This document shows, piece after piece, positions 23,760 to 35,120 of a stretch of 64,000 bases of DNA. The notes under the pieces were generated by a model. That model was given only the letters and a program-made list of their open reading frames with translations. It was not told where the DNA came from and ran no database searches. Position numbers and translations under genes: made by a program. The stretch is taken from positions 60,326,001 through 60,390,000 of the forward strand of contig JBITNC010000001.1 of assembly GCA_050084985.1 (NCBI GenBank), read 5' to 3'. Within the stretch, counting starts at the first letter, position 1. The number at the start of each line of letters is the position of its first letter. Source of the DNA: Nageia nagi (taxonomy: Eukaryota > Pinophyta).

Positions 23760-24350
23760 ACAATGTAAAAGTCCTTTAGGGGTTAGAACAAAACCCATTG
23801 GACTCAATTTTGGCCTCTTAAGGTTTCAAGTTTGTGTGGATGGAGTATTTTTCACCTTACTTTATATTTTTTGCACATTTGCTTATACTTGCAATACGCA
23901 AAAATGTGAAAAGTAACCCCTAAAATGAATACATCCGCACGTATTTTCCACAACATGACTTGTTTGGGGAGCCATGAGGTGAGGACAGGGCAGACTGGAG
24001 CCCTTTTAGTCCGAAGAACCGAGTGGTGGTAAGTCCATCTTAATTGCCCCTAAGACCTCTGTTGGATTGGACATAACTCTATTAGGTGGACAGGCATGTG
24101 TGTAGTGATACCACATGTTCGCACGTCCATTCAGGGATTATCCTGATAACCTAGGAGGAAAACTGAAACCCTTAATCAAGATAATTAAAATGGCCGGTCC
24201 AAGATACGTCGGATCCTTGGAAAATAGTAAGTACTTCTCCTTGTGAGAGTATATCACTGACCAAGGTGAACTGGTTGAGGACTGGTAGTACCTGGGCTCC
24301 ACCTTGCGGGCATCCAGGTGAAGGCCTAATTCTATACAAGAAAACAACCC
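23760..24350 (+). other. Conserved non-coding block of the leader, T unit 1
   Basis: Aligns along its whole length with A (4869-5480, minus) and C (19465-20045) although none has a long shared reading frame. Contains TTTAGGGGTTA (23775) and its exact complement TAACCCCTAAA (23914), which could close a long stem. Near 24231 ACTTCTCCTTG is followed by a 9 of 11 complementary partner. It may be an RNA signal for packaging, translation or dimerisation (inference). Unit 2 copy: 32060-32651. Confidence 0.6.
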
Positions 24351-24486
24351 CAACTTTATCCTTCTATGGATCGTGGTTAATGAGTTTACACATGTGGGAC
24401 ATGTTTGCTTATTAGATGTTTTATATATATAGATGAAAATTGTAAAAGTTTACATTCTTATTGCATATTTATTATTTTTTGTAGCA

Positions 24487-25392
24487 ATGGTTGAAACCTT
24501 CGTTCCCAAGCACATACTCGATGGTTCCAACTTTGGAATATGGGAACCACGTATGAAAGTCGAGTTACAAGCAAGAAAGCTATGGCAGATAGTTAGTGAA
24601 GATGCGGTTGCTCCTACCGATGAGAAGGCTCTTGAAGTATACAACTCAAAGAATGAGTTAGCAACTTCTATGATATACCGTGCAGTTTCAGATGATGTCC
24701 TTCTCATGATTTCTTCATCAACTTCAGCAAAGGAAGCTTGGGATAGGTTAAAGAAAATCTACCTTGGGTCCAAATTTTCAAGGAGGTTTACCATTCTACA
24801 AAAGTTGTTGCAGTATCGACAAAGTGAAGATGAAAGTGCCTCCATCTACTTAAACAAAATCATTGACCTCAGGACACAACTGGTTGGTTGTGGATGCAAC
24901 TGGATCAATGATGAGTTCATGGTCTTCATCATTCTACAAAGCCTTACTACAAAGTTCAGCAACTTTGTCACAGTTATGGAAACAAGGCTCGATGATGAAG
25001 AAGATGTCATCTCACTTGATAACCTTTCAAGACTTCTTCTAAAGCATGAGGAAACTTTGAACAAGAAAATGTTGAACCTTTCTCCAAAGGACCATAGCAT
25101 TGCTCTAGGAGCAACCAAAACTCCTTTCAAGAAAAAGTTCAAACATTACAAATTCAAAGACAACAAGTCCTCATCTACCTTCAGGAAGTATGACAAAAAG
25201 GGCAACAACAACAACAATCATGGCAACTACAGGCACAGGCATGATAAAGCAGGATCCAGCAATCCAACACCTCAAGAAAAGTTTGATGGAATTGTAACTT
25301 CTGTGGCATCTTTGGGCACAAAGAGTATGATTGTCGCAAAAGAAATTTGCTCAAAAAGGAAAGGGAAATGCAAATATGAGAAATTTCAATAA
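24487..25392 (+). pseudogene. T unit 1 gag
   Basis: Starts MVETFVPKHILDGSNFG at 24487; an upstream in-frame ATG at 24433 is rejected because it lies before the acceptor-like site and has no match in A or C. Capsid region (NELATSMIYRAVSDDVLLM, LSRLLLKHEETLNKKML), then an N/K-rich stretch. The zinc knuckle (25293-25334) is put out of frame by one missing G in the GGG run near 25289; unit 2 has it intact. Gag assembles the cytoplasmic particle and binds the RNA. Confidence 0.92.
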
Positions 25393-26788
25393 TAAAAAGA
25401 AGAACAAGCATGCTGCTTCTGTTGCCTACTACTCAATGACTCAAACTATTTCAAATGATTGGATTGTTGATACAGGATGCACTAATCACATGTGTTATGA
25501 AAAAGATAAGTTTGAAAACTTTCATAAGTACAAAAAGGATGCAGTTGTGATAGGTGATAATACAGTCCTTGATGTTCACGGAATAGGAAGTGTGAAGATT
25601 CATGGAAAGACTCTTGACAATGTCTTTTATGTGCCTAAACTAAGGATGAATCTCATCTCCGTGATTCAGATTTCAAGGAAAGGATGCTCATTTGAGTTTA
25701 CCTCACACTCTTGGTGTGTTAAGAAAGGACTTGCCACTTTGATGAAAGGATCAGTAAAGAATGACCTTTATATTGTGGATCAAGTACCTTCAAAGATTTG
25801 TCTTGCTACAAATGTTTGTTCAAAAGGTAATCTTTGGCATCAACAATTAGGACACCTTAACCACAAGAGTATTCAAGCTATGAAAACTCAAGAACTTGTG
25901 GAAGGTTTACCTAATATTTCACCCACAGTTGGTCTTTGTGAAAGGTGCATTCTAGGAAAGATGCATAGGCAAAAGTTTGAAAAAGATAAGGCAACTCGAG
26001 CTACTTGTCCTCTTCAGCTTGTGCATTCAGATTTGATGGGTCCTTTTCAGACTAAGTCACTAGGTGGAGCTTCTTATGTTCTGACCTTCATTGATGACTT
26101 CAGTAGGATGACATTTGGTTATCTACTTGAGCACAAGGATCAAACTTTTGACAGGTTTCAAGACTTCAAGGCACTTGTTGAAAATCAAACTGATTTTAAG
26201 ATCAAAATGCTGAGATCTGACAATGGGGGTGAATATAATAGCAATGAGTTTAACAACTTTTATGTTAAACACGGGATTAAGCGACAATTCATAATCCCTT
26301 ACACCCCTCAGCAAAATGGAGTTGCTGAAAGGAAGAATCGCACCATTATGGAAATGGCAAGATGCATGTTAGGTAACCTTCCTAGTTTCTTATGGGGCGA
26401 AGCTGTTCACACTGCTATTCACACCCTAAATAGGTGTCCTACTAAGGCAATTGAAGGTAAAACTCCATATGAAGCATGGACAGGAAAGAAACCTAACCTC
26501 TCACACTTCAGAATCTTCGGTTGTGATGCATTTGCCTTCATTACCTCAGAGAAAAGAAAAAAGCTAGATAAACGATCAGAAAAATGCATCTTTGTGGGGT
26601 ATGATAATCAGCATAGAGGTTACAGGCTCTACTCTTCATCCCATAAAATAGTCTTTGTGTCTAGGGATGTTAAGTTCAATGAACTTTCTGAGGATACGAC
26701 CTCTCATGCTGAAGTGTCTGATACAGATGATTCTTCGCCTGCACCTAACTGGTTGGATGAGCATGTAGAGAAGTCACCACAAGAGTAA
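25331..26788 (+). pseudogene. T unit 1 protease-integrase
   Basis: One open frame of 485 codons after the gag frameshift. Protease: NDWIVDTGCTNHMC, catalytic D-T-G at 25469-25477. Integrase zinc-binding: LWHQQLGHLNHKS and CERCILGKM (about 25830-25980). Catalytic residues in HSDLMGPF, RSDNGGEYNS (about 26213) and PQQNGVAERKNR (about 26310). C-terminal part with FRIFGCDAFAF and YDNQHRGYR. It ends at TAA 26786-26788, where element A has CAA; unit 2 has the same TAA, so the stop came before the array formed. Otherwise intact. Confidence 0.93.
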
Positions 26789-26818
26789 AATTCTCTAGCT
26801 CAGAGAATTACAAGAAGT

Positions 26819-28410
26819 ATGACCTTGAATAAATCCTTATTTGCCAAAATTGATAATATGCATGAGCCATCAACCTTCAAAGAAGCTTCCAAGCAAGAGT
26901 GTTGGATGGAAGCTATGAAAGTTGAGTATGAGGCTCTCATGAAAAATGAAACTTGGGATTTGGTTCCTTATCCCAATGAGAAAAATGTGATTGGTAATAA
27001 ATGGATATACAAGGTCAAGTACAATTCTGATGGAAAAATTGAAAAATACAAGGCAAGGTTAGTAGCCAAAGGATTCGCTCAGAAATATGGTATTGATTAT
27101 GAGGAAACCTTTGCTCCTGTAGCCAAGATGCCTACTGTCAGAATAATTCTTGCTCTTTCTGCAGCTCAAGGATGGAAAGCTTTTCAACTTGATGTCAAAA
27201 GTGCATTTCTCAATGGAGAATTGGATGTTGAAATCTACATGAATCAACCAGAAGGATTTATTCCAGAAGGAAAAGAGTCTCTTGTGTGTAAACTAAAGAA
27301 GTCTTTGTATGGACTTAAGCAAGCACCTAGAGCATGGTATAAGAAAATTTCAGGATTCTTTGCAGATATTGGTTTTTCCAAGTGCTTCTCAGATTCCGAT
27401 CTATATGTACTCAATCAAGGAAAAGATGTGGTCATCATACTCCTTTATGTGGATGATCTTCTCATCATAGGCAATAATATTGAAATCATCCAAGAGTGCA
27501 TCTCCAAACTCAAGGCAACATTTGAAATGACTAATCTAGGTCTATTGCATTACTATCTTGGGATGCAAGTATACCAACACAAAGATTGTACTTATCTTAG
27601 TCAATCTAAGTATATATCAGACATCTTGCACAAGTTTGGAATGGAAGAGTGTAAATATGCTGCAATCCCTGTTTCTCCTGGAATCGTTGTATCACTGAGC
27701 TCAGATTCTCAGTTGGCTGATGCTACAGCTTATAGACAATTGATTGGTAGTCTTCTGTATCTGACTATCTCTCGTCCTGATATTGCCTTTGCAGTGAATC
27801 TCATGGCACGATTCATGCAAAAACCATATGTTGAACACCTCAATGCTGTTAAGCAAATCTTGAGGTATGTCGCAGGGACAAAGGATCTTGCTCTTAAGTA
27901 TTCCCAAGTGCCCTCGATTGTTCTCTCAGGGTTCTCAGATTCTGATTATGGGGGAGATAGAGATGATAGAAAATCAACCTCTGCATATGTGTTTAGCATT
28001 GGTTCAGGTGCTATCTCTTGGGCTTCCAAGAAGCAACCTACTGTGACTCTTTCTACCACCGAAGCCGAATATCGAGCCATGTCTGTTGCCGCCCAAGAAG
28101 CTATTTGGCTAAGACATCTTCTGAACGAAATTGGGTATAAGAAAAATGGCCCATCTCTTATTTCGTCAGATAATCAATCGGCTATCTCTTTGGCTAGAAT
28201 CCTGTGTTCCATCAGCGAACCAAACATGTAGAAATCCAAGCTCATTTTATCAGGGAGAAGGTTCTAGATGACATCATACACTTGCAGTATTGTCCATCTA
28301 CTGACAACTCCGCTGATTTGTTCACCAAGCCCCTTCCTGAAGCTCAGTTCTGCAAGCTTAGGGATTCTCTAGGGTTGGTGAAGTTGCCCTCAAGGGGGAG
28401 TGAAGTTTAA
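26819..28410 (+). pseudogene. T unit 1 reverse transcriptase and RNase H
   Basis: [57 protein letters not shown] and catalytic YVDDLLI (27446-27457). RNase [55 protein letters not shown]; ends SRGSEV at 28408-28410. A single missing A near 28197 (AAG read as AG) breaks the last 70 codons. All catalytic residues are present, so this was recently functional apart from the upstream TAA. Confidence 0.93.
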
Positions 28411-28469
28411 ACTTTTGTTAGTGATGACAACTTCACCTCTAAGAGGCCTTTTTTGATTGTACATTCTAG

Positions 28470-28920
28470 ACCTCTGTGGTAAGTTTGCTCTGCGTGACAA
28501 ACTTGTTGTACAATTGTTGTTATAGAGTGTTGATTATTTTATATACCTCAGTGGTAAGTTTGCTCTGCGTGACAAACTTGTACATTTTATACCTCCGTGG
28601 TGAGTTTGCTCTGCGTGAGAAACTTATTGTACAAATTTTGAGCATGTAATTTAATATACCTCCGTGGTAAGTTCGCTCTGTGTGACGGTGTTGATTATTT
28701 TATATACCTCAGTGGTAAGTTTGCTCTGCGTGACAAACTTGTTGTACATTTTATACCTCCGTGGTAAGTTTGCTCTACGTGAGAAACTTATTGTACAAAA
28801 TTTTGAGCATGTAATTTAATATACCTCCGTGGTAAGTTCGCTCTGCGTGACGAACTTGTTGTACATTCTATACCTCCGTGGTGAGTTTGCTCTGCGTGAG
28901 AAACTCGTTGTACAATTTTA
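28470..28920 (+). repeat. T unit 1 3' non-coding hairpin array (8 units)
   Basis: Eight units of 45-68 bp, each starting CCTCNGTGGTRAGTTYGCTC. Seven can form a small hairpin: arms AAGTTTG/CAAACTT around a loop of about ten bases (CTCTGCGTGA). Unit 7 (28834-28857) has AAGTTCG with CGAACTT; unit 8 (28883-28906) has GAGTTT with AAACTC. In both cases the two arms changed together. Unit 4 (near 28660) has lost its right arm. The same array is in unit 2, in A and, as one unit, in C. Confidence 0.85.
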
Positions 28921-29391
28921 TGCTCTATTTTAAAATCAACACATGTCTATATACAATAGGTGACTATGAGTGATGGCTTGGCATCTCCGTGATGACTTAT
29001 AGTGCACCATTGATCAGTTATTTATAAGATGGCATTATTTGATTCTCTTATTTGAATATATGATGCATCTAACTGATTTTGTTCATGAGTTGCTTGTAGC
29101 ATGCAGGATCTTCTTTAGAAATGCAGGTTACTCACCTTGTGAAAGCAAGCTCATGGAGACTCACATGTCAGCTTAAAGTTGATCGACTACTATGTACAGT
29201 GAAACCAGTTGTGGTTAATGATTGTATTGTAAACCATTTTTGTCAAATGGTAATGTAGTGAGTCTCATACTAGTTCTCAAAAAGATTCTCAAAATATGTA
29301 AAAGTTCTCATCTCCACTTGTATCTCTATGGAGGAGAACTCTCTCTTACTCTCTCTCTTCTCTCTTCTACGCTCTATCCCAATATTGCATT

Positions 29392-29400
29392 AAGGGGGAG
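29392..29400 (+). promoter_or_regulatory. T unit 1 polypurine tract
   Basis: AAGGGGGAG directly before LTR2. The same nine bases occur at 28392-28400 in the last codons of pol, exactly 1,000 bp upstream. Confidence 0.92.
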
Positions 29401-29902
29401 TGTTAGAATTTGTAATGAAATATTGTGAATATCTAAACTCCTTGTAAATTCAATTAATCACTTAAGGGTATGTAGATACCTTAAGTGATTAATAGAATTC
29501 TTTAATGTATAGACTTTGACTTTACCAAAGGAGTTAGTTGGTAGGTTGAAGTTTGGTGGTACATTTAATGTAACCCTAACCTTACCCTTGGGTTAAAGGA
29601 AGGTTAGGGAGGTGCTCTCAACCTATAAATAGAGGGCCTCTCCTCATGTAAATAAATCTAAGTTTTGAGTAAGATTACTCTACTTGGTTGTGTAGGAGAG
29701 AGCTAGAGAATAGTTGTAAGAGAGACATAGATTTGAGAATAAGAGAACTAGTTGTGGATGTACTCCCAAGGAGGGAGGAACCACATTATATTGGTGTCAT
29801 ATTGTGTGAATGATGTTCTTAGAATTATAGATGTGTTATCTTGTGTACACTTGAGTTTCCTATTCTAAGGTCCTAGAGGATTTGTTTAGATCAAATCCTT
29901 CA
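29401..29902 (+). repeat. T LTR2, shared by both units (502 bp)
   Basis: Serves as 3' LTR of unit 1 and 5' LTR of unit 2. No target duplication on either side: a polypurine tract precedes it and a primer site follows. TATA box at 29624-29632. Confidence 0.94.
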
Positions 29903-29904
29903 TT

Positions 29905-29916
29905 TGGTATCAGAGC
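29905..29916 (+). promoter_or_regulatory. T unit 2 primer binding site (tRNA-iMet)
   Basis: TGGTATCAGAGC two bases after LTR2. Confidence 0.93.
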
Positions 29917-30023
29917 TACGTTGAGGAAGCTCTTTTGGTGTGGAAGCTACATCTTGGAAGTGCTTCATCCTTCTCAACTTTGGAGATCTTCATTCTTCAT
30001 TGTGAGGTAAAAGGTTTGCAAAG

Positions 30024-32785
30024 GTATAACCTTCTATCCTTCTTTAACAAAGTTTATTATGATACTAATCTTTTGTATGATTATGCTAGCTCAATGTCTT
30101 AGCAATACCATAATATATTTTTGCTATTCCCTTCTTACTAACAAACTTTTATGTTAGTAATCTATTTTTAATGTACAAAGAAAATTTTTTTTCTTTTGAG
30201 CAAAAATATATTATGCTAGCATCTAATTGAAAAGATTTTTTACAATAGTCTTTTGTGAACAATATCAAAAAAAAGGAGGAAGGTGCAATTTGTTTTTGAA
30301 ATAAAGTGGAGGACTTTATTTACAAGTTTTTTTTTGAAATATTTAACCAATTTTTTTAACTTTGTTAAAACAAAATTATATATATATATATATTTCTTAT
30401 TTTGTTTTTTAACATTGTTTAAAACAAAATTATATATATATATTTTTAAATCTATTTAAAATAACAAAATATATGTATATTTTTTTGTTTTACATCAAAA
30501 TTGTGGTATATATATATTTTTATATTTTAAATTCATTTAAAATATAATCAAAAATATATATAGTGGGCAGGTCAAGGCAAATTAAATACATTAAATCATA
30601 TACCATGTTAAATAATTCGGGGGGGGATCATTAAAATAAAATGATTCATGAACTATTAGGCGGGTTCAAACGACGTGCGCGCCACCTCCGCCGTGCCACT
30701 CGCGCCACCGCCCCCGCCGCGCGCCGGCGCACGCCACCACCCCCCGCGCGGCCACCGCGCGGCCACCTCCTCGCGCGCTCTCCGCCCTCCTCCCTGGTGG
30801 CTCTGCCCCTGCGACCACCTCCACCTCCTCCTCCTCCTCGCAGGACTGTCTATTCTCATTGCAGGCTCATTCGTAGGAATGTTCGTCACACTTGTTGGAG
30901 CATTTACAGGAAATCCGATCATCATAGGAGCCGGAATAGGAAGACCAATGACTTCTGTGGTCTCTGGAGGAGGAATACTGATGCTAGGAAACCCTCCCGA
31001 CAATCCAGTCCAACCTCTCACGCGCGCGACTGGTTGCATCCTCCCGCGCGCGCGCCATCTCCGCAGCTCCTCCGCTCCCGCTCGTCAACGCGCCACCTCC
31101 GCCCGGGCTCCCTCCTCGCTCACCTGCATTGTCTCCTCAGGCCACGCACATTTTGTTTTGAAACGATACCTGCTCACACCCGCACCGGCTGTGCATCCAT
31201 CCTCGTCCTCGCATGCTTGCCAACCTCACAGCCAGCTAACGTCTTCTCCTCCCTCTCCTCCTCAGCTCCTCCTCTCTGGTCAGCCTCCTGCACAAGTCTC
31301 CACTTCCTCTTTTCCCACCACCTCCATTGGATGTCTTCTAAGCCTCCATATCCGTCATTACAACTTGCACACCTCCTTCTTAAGCATTTAATTTTTTTAC
31401 AAGTCAATTGCTCCCATTAAATGCACTTAGGAGTACTTAAACTCATTTCTTATTTTTCCTCCAAATTTAATGCTTAATTAAATAACGGTGCACATGCATA
31501 GTAATTTAGTCTAAAGTATGCTATTTTTTAAGTAAATAAGGGAATTTTTTACTTAAAATACATCACTTCTAAGACCAGTCTTAGCATACAAGTTGGTTCT
31601 CTAGGGATAAAACTTTAAGTACCAAAGGGGGGGCCTTGGTATAAATTTTTTACTTAAATTTTATCTAGATGCATGTATTTTATTTGAAGACTAAAACATG
31701 CTTAGGACTTAAATTTTTAAATGCATGATGCATGCTTACTTAAAATTTTAAGTCATGATAGAATGCATGTTATAAGTATGCTTACGACTTAAATTTTTAA
31801 TGCATGATGCATGCTTACTTAAGTCATGATAGAATGCATGTTATAAATATGCTTAGGAATTAAATTTGTAATGCATGATGCATGCTTACTTAAATTTTTA
31901 AGTCATGATACAATGCATGTTATGAATTAAATACTAAGTATGCTTAGGACTTAAATTTTTAATGCATGATGCATGCTTACTTAAATTTTTAAGTCATGAT
32001 ATACTAAGTAGGACTTAGTTCTTATGTTTAATTCATTAAGTGCTTTGAGAAAAATATGAACAATGTAAAAGTCCTTTAGGGGTTAGAACAAAACCCATTG
32101 GACTCAATTTTTGGCCTCTTAAGGTTTCAAGTTTGTGTGGATGGAGTATTTTTCACCTTACTTTATATTTTTTGCACATTTGCTTATACTTGCAATACGC
32201 AAAAATGTGAAAAGTAACCCCTAAAATGAATACATCCGCACGTATTTTCCACAACATGACTTGTTTGGGGAGCCATGAGGTGAGGACAGGGCAGACTGGA
32301 GCCCTTTTAGTCCGAAGAACCGAGTGGTGGTAAGTCCATCTTAATTGCCCCTAAGACCTCTGTTGGATTGGACATAACTCTATTAGGTGGACAGGCATGT
32401 GTGTAGTGATACCACATGTTCGCACGTCCATTCAGGGATTATCCTGATAACCTAGGAGGAAAACTGAAACCCTTAATCAAGATAATTAAAATGGCCGGTC
32501 CAAGATACGTCGGATCCTTGGAAAATAGTAAGTACTTCTCCTTGTGAGAGTATATCACTGACCAAGGTGAACTGGTTGAGGACTGGTAGTACCTGGGCTC
32601 CACCTTGCGGGCATCCAGGTGAAGGCCTAATTCTATACAAGAAAACAACCCCAACTTTATCCTTCTATGGATCGTGGTTAATGAGTTTACACATGTGGGA
32701 CATGTTTGCTTATTAGATGTTTTATATATATAGATGAAAATTGTAAAAGTTTACATTCTTATTGCATATTTATTATTTTTTGTAG
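30024..32785 (+). other. T unit 2 leader (possible leader intron)
   Basis: Same order as unit 1: donor-like AAG|GTATAACC, AT-rich start, GC-rich cargo (30641-31420), tandem repeats (31680-32020), conserved block (32060-32651) and TTTTTTGTAG before gag. It differs from unit 1 by scattered short indels, mostly in T, A or C/G runs. Confidence 0.55.
30641..31420 (+). other. GC-rich cargo of T unit 2, unrecognised
   Basis: Second copy of the island at 22340-23119, with small compensating indels in the CG-rich arms that change the frame locally. The hydrophobic middle (GLSILIAGSFVGMF) and the tail are unchanged. Confidence 0.5.
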
Positions 32786-32787
32786 CA

Positions 32788-35090
32788 ATGGTTGAAACCT
32801 TCGTTCCCAAGCACATACTCGATGGTTCCAACTTTGGAATATGGGAACCACGTATGAAAGTCGAGTTACAAGCAAGAAAGCTATGGCAGATAGTTAGTGA
32901 AGATGCGGTTGCTCCTACCGATGAGAAGGCTCTTGAAGTATACAACTCAAAGAATGAGTTAGCAACTTCTATGATATACCGTGCAGTTTCAGATGATGTC
33001 CTTCTCATGATTTCTTCATCAACTTCAGCAAAGGAAGCTTGGGATAGGTTAAAGAAAATCTACCTTGGGTCCAAATTTTCAAGGAGGTTTACCATTCTAC
33101 AAAAGTTGTTGCAGTATCGACAAAGTGAAGATGAAAGTGCCTCCATCTACTTAAACAAAATCATTGACCTCAGGACACAACTGGTTGGTTGTGGATGCAA
33201 CTGGATCAATGATGAGTTCATGGTCTTCATCATTCTACAAAGCCTTACTACAAAGTTCAGCAACTTTGTCACAGTTATGGAAACAAGGCTCGATGATGAA
33301 GAAGATGTCATCTCACTTGATAACCTTTCAAGACTTCTTCTAAAGCATGAGGAAACTTTGAACAAGAAAATGTTGAACCTTTCTCCAAAGGACCATAGCA
33401 TTGCTCTAGGAGCAACCAAAACTCCTTTCAAGAAAAAGTTCAAACATTACAAATTCAAAGACAACAAGTCCTCATCTACCTTCAGGAAGTATGACAAAAA
33501 GGGCAACAACAACAACAATCATGGCAACTACAGGCACAGGCATGATAAAGCAGGATCCAGCAATCCAACACCTCAAGAAAAGTTTGATGGGAATTGTAAC
33601 TTCTGTGGCATCTTTGGGCACAAAGAGTATGATTGTCGCAAAAAGAAATTTGCTCAAAAAGGAAAGGGAAATGCAAATATGAGAAATTTCAATAATAAAA
33701 AGAAGAACAAGCATGCTGCTTCTGTTGCCTACTACTCAATGACTCAAACTATTTCAAATGATTGGATTGTTGATACAGGATGCACTAATCACATGTGTTA
33801 TGAAAAAGATAAGTTTGAAAACTTTCATAAGTACAAAAAGGATGCAGTTGTGATAGGTGATAATACAGTCCTTGATGTTCACGGAATAGGAAGTGTGAAG
33901 ATTCATGGAAAGACTCTTGACAATGTCTTTTATGTGCCTAAACTAAGGATGAATCTCATCTCCGTGATTCAGATTTCAAGGAAAGGATGCTCATTTGAGT
34001 TTACCTCACACTCTTGGTGTGTTAAGAAAGGACTTGCCACTTTGATGAAAGGATCAGTAAAGAATGACCTTTATATTGTGGATCAAGTACCTTCAAAGAT
34101 TTGTCTTGCTACAAATGTTTGTTCAAAAGGTAATCTTTGGCATCAACAATTAGGACACCTTAACCACAAGAGTATTCAAGCTATGAAAACTCAAGAACTT
34201 GTGGAAGGTTTACCTAATATTTCACCCACAGTTGGTCTTTGTGAAAGGTGCATTCTAGGAAAGATGCATAGGCAAAAGTTTGAAAAAGATAAGGCAACTC
34301 GAGCTACTTGTCCTCTTCAGCTTGTGCATTCAGATTTGATGGGTCCTTTTCAGACTAAGTCACTAGGTGGAGCTTCTTATGTTCTGACCTTCATTGATGA
34401 CTTCAGTAGGATGACATTTGGTTATCTACTTGAGCACAAGGATCAAACTTTTGACAGGTTTCAAGACTTCAAGGCACTTGTTGAAAATCAAACTGATTTT
34501 AAGATCAAAATGCTGAGATCTGACAATGGGGGTGAATATAATAGCAATGAGTTTAACAACTTTTATGTTAAACACGGGATTAAGCGACAATTCATAATCC
34601 CTTACACCCCTCAGCAAAATGGAGTTGCTGAAAGGAAGAATCGCACCATTATGGAAATGGCAAGATGCATGTTAGGTAACCTTCCTAGTTTCTTATGGGC
34701 GAAGCTGTTCACACTGCTATTCACACCCTAAATAGGTGTCCTACTAAGGCAATTGAAGGTAAAACTCCATATGAAGCATGGACAGGAAAGAAACCTAACC
34801 TCTCACACTTCAGAATCTTCGGTTGTGATGCATTTGCCTTCATTACCTCAGAGAAAAGAAAAAAGCTAGATAAACGATCAGAAAAATGCATCTTTGTGGG
34901 GTATGATAATCAGCATAGAGGTTACAGGCTCTACTCTTCATCCCATAAAATAGTCTTTGTGTCTAGGGATGTTAAGTTCAATGAACTTTCTGAGGATACG
35001 ACCTCTCATGCTGAAGTGTCTGATACAGATGATTCTTCGCCTGCACCTAACTGGTTGGATGAGCATGTAGAGAAGTCACCACAAGAGTAA
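32788..35090 (+). pseudogene. T unit 2 gag-protease-integrase
   Basis: Gag, zinc knuckle CNFCGIFGHKEYDC (33595-33636), protease D-T-G (33772-33780) and integrase HHCC and DDE motifs (RSDNGGEYNS, PQQNGVAERKNR) are in one frame from 32788 to about 34700. There one G is missing from a GGGG run (unit 1 has GGGGCGAAG, unit 2 GGGCGAAG), shifting the frame; the integrase C-terminus continues at 34695-35090. It ends at the same TAA as unit 1. This is the most complete gag-PR-INT frame in the window. Confidence 0.93.
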
Positions 35091-35120
35091 AATTCTCTAG
35101 CTCAGAGAATTACAAGAAGT

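Larger units (their letters stand above)
21721..24484 (+). other. T unit 1 leader (possible leader intron)
   Basis: Candidate 5' splice site GCAAAG|GTATAACC at 21721 and candidate 3' splice site TTTTTTGTAG| at 24484, two bases before the gag ATG. Both ends are matched in A and C. Inside are AT-rich microsatellites (22075-22260), the GC-rich cargo (22340-23119), diverged tandem repeats (23380-23720) and the conserved block (23760-24350). Without splicing, the start codon would lie about 2.9 kb downstream of the primer site. Confidence 0.55.

Noticed and set aside
24433-24487. Upstream in-frame ATG giving gag a hydrophobic, signal-like start (MKIVKVYILIAYLLFF)
   Set aside because: It precedes the acceptor-like TAG and has no match in A or C; the conserved protein begins at MVETF.
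26786-26818. Programmed stop readthrough between integrase and RT
   Set aside because: Related element A has CAA here and no known readthrough context is visible; an ordinary nonsense change is simpler.
28470-28920. Regular repeats with similar spacing resembling a CRISPR array
   Set aside because: Repeats are imperfect, spacers are also repeats, and the array lies in the 3' region of a plant retrotransposon. No cas genes.
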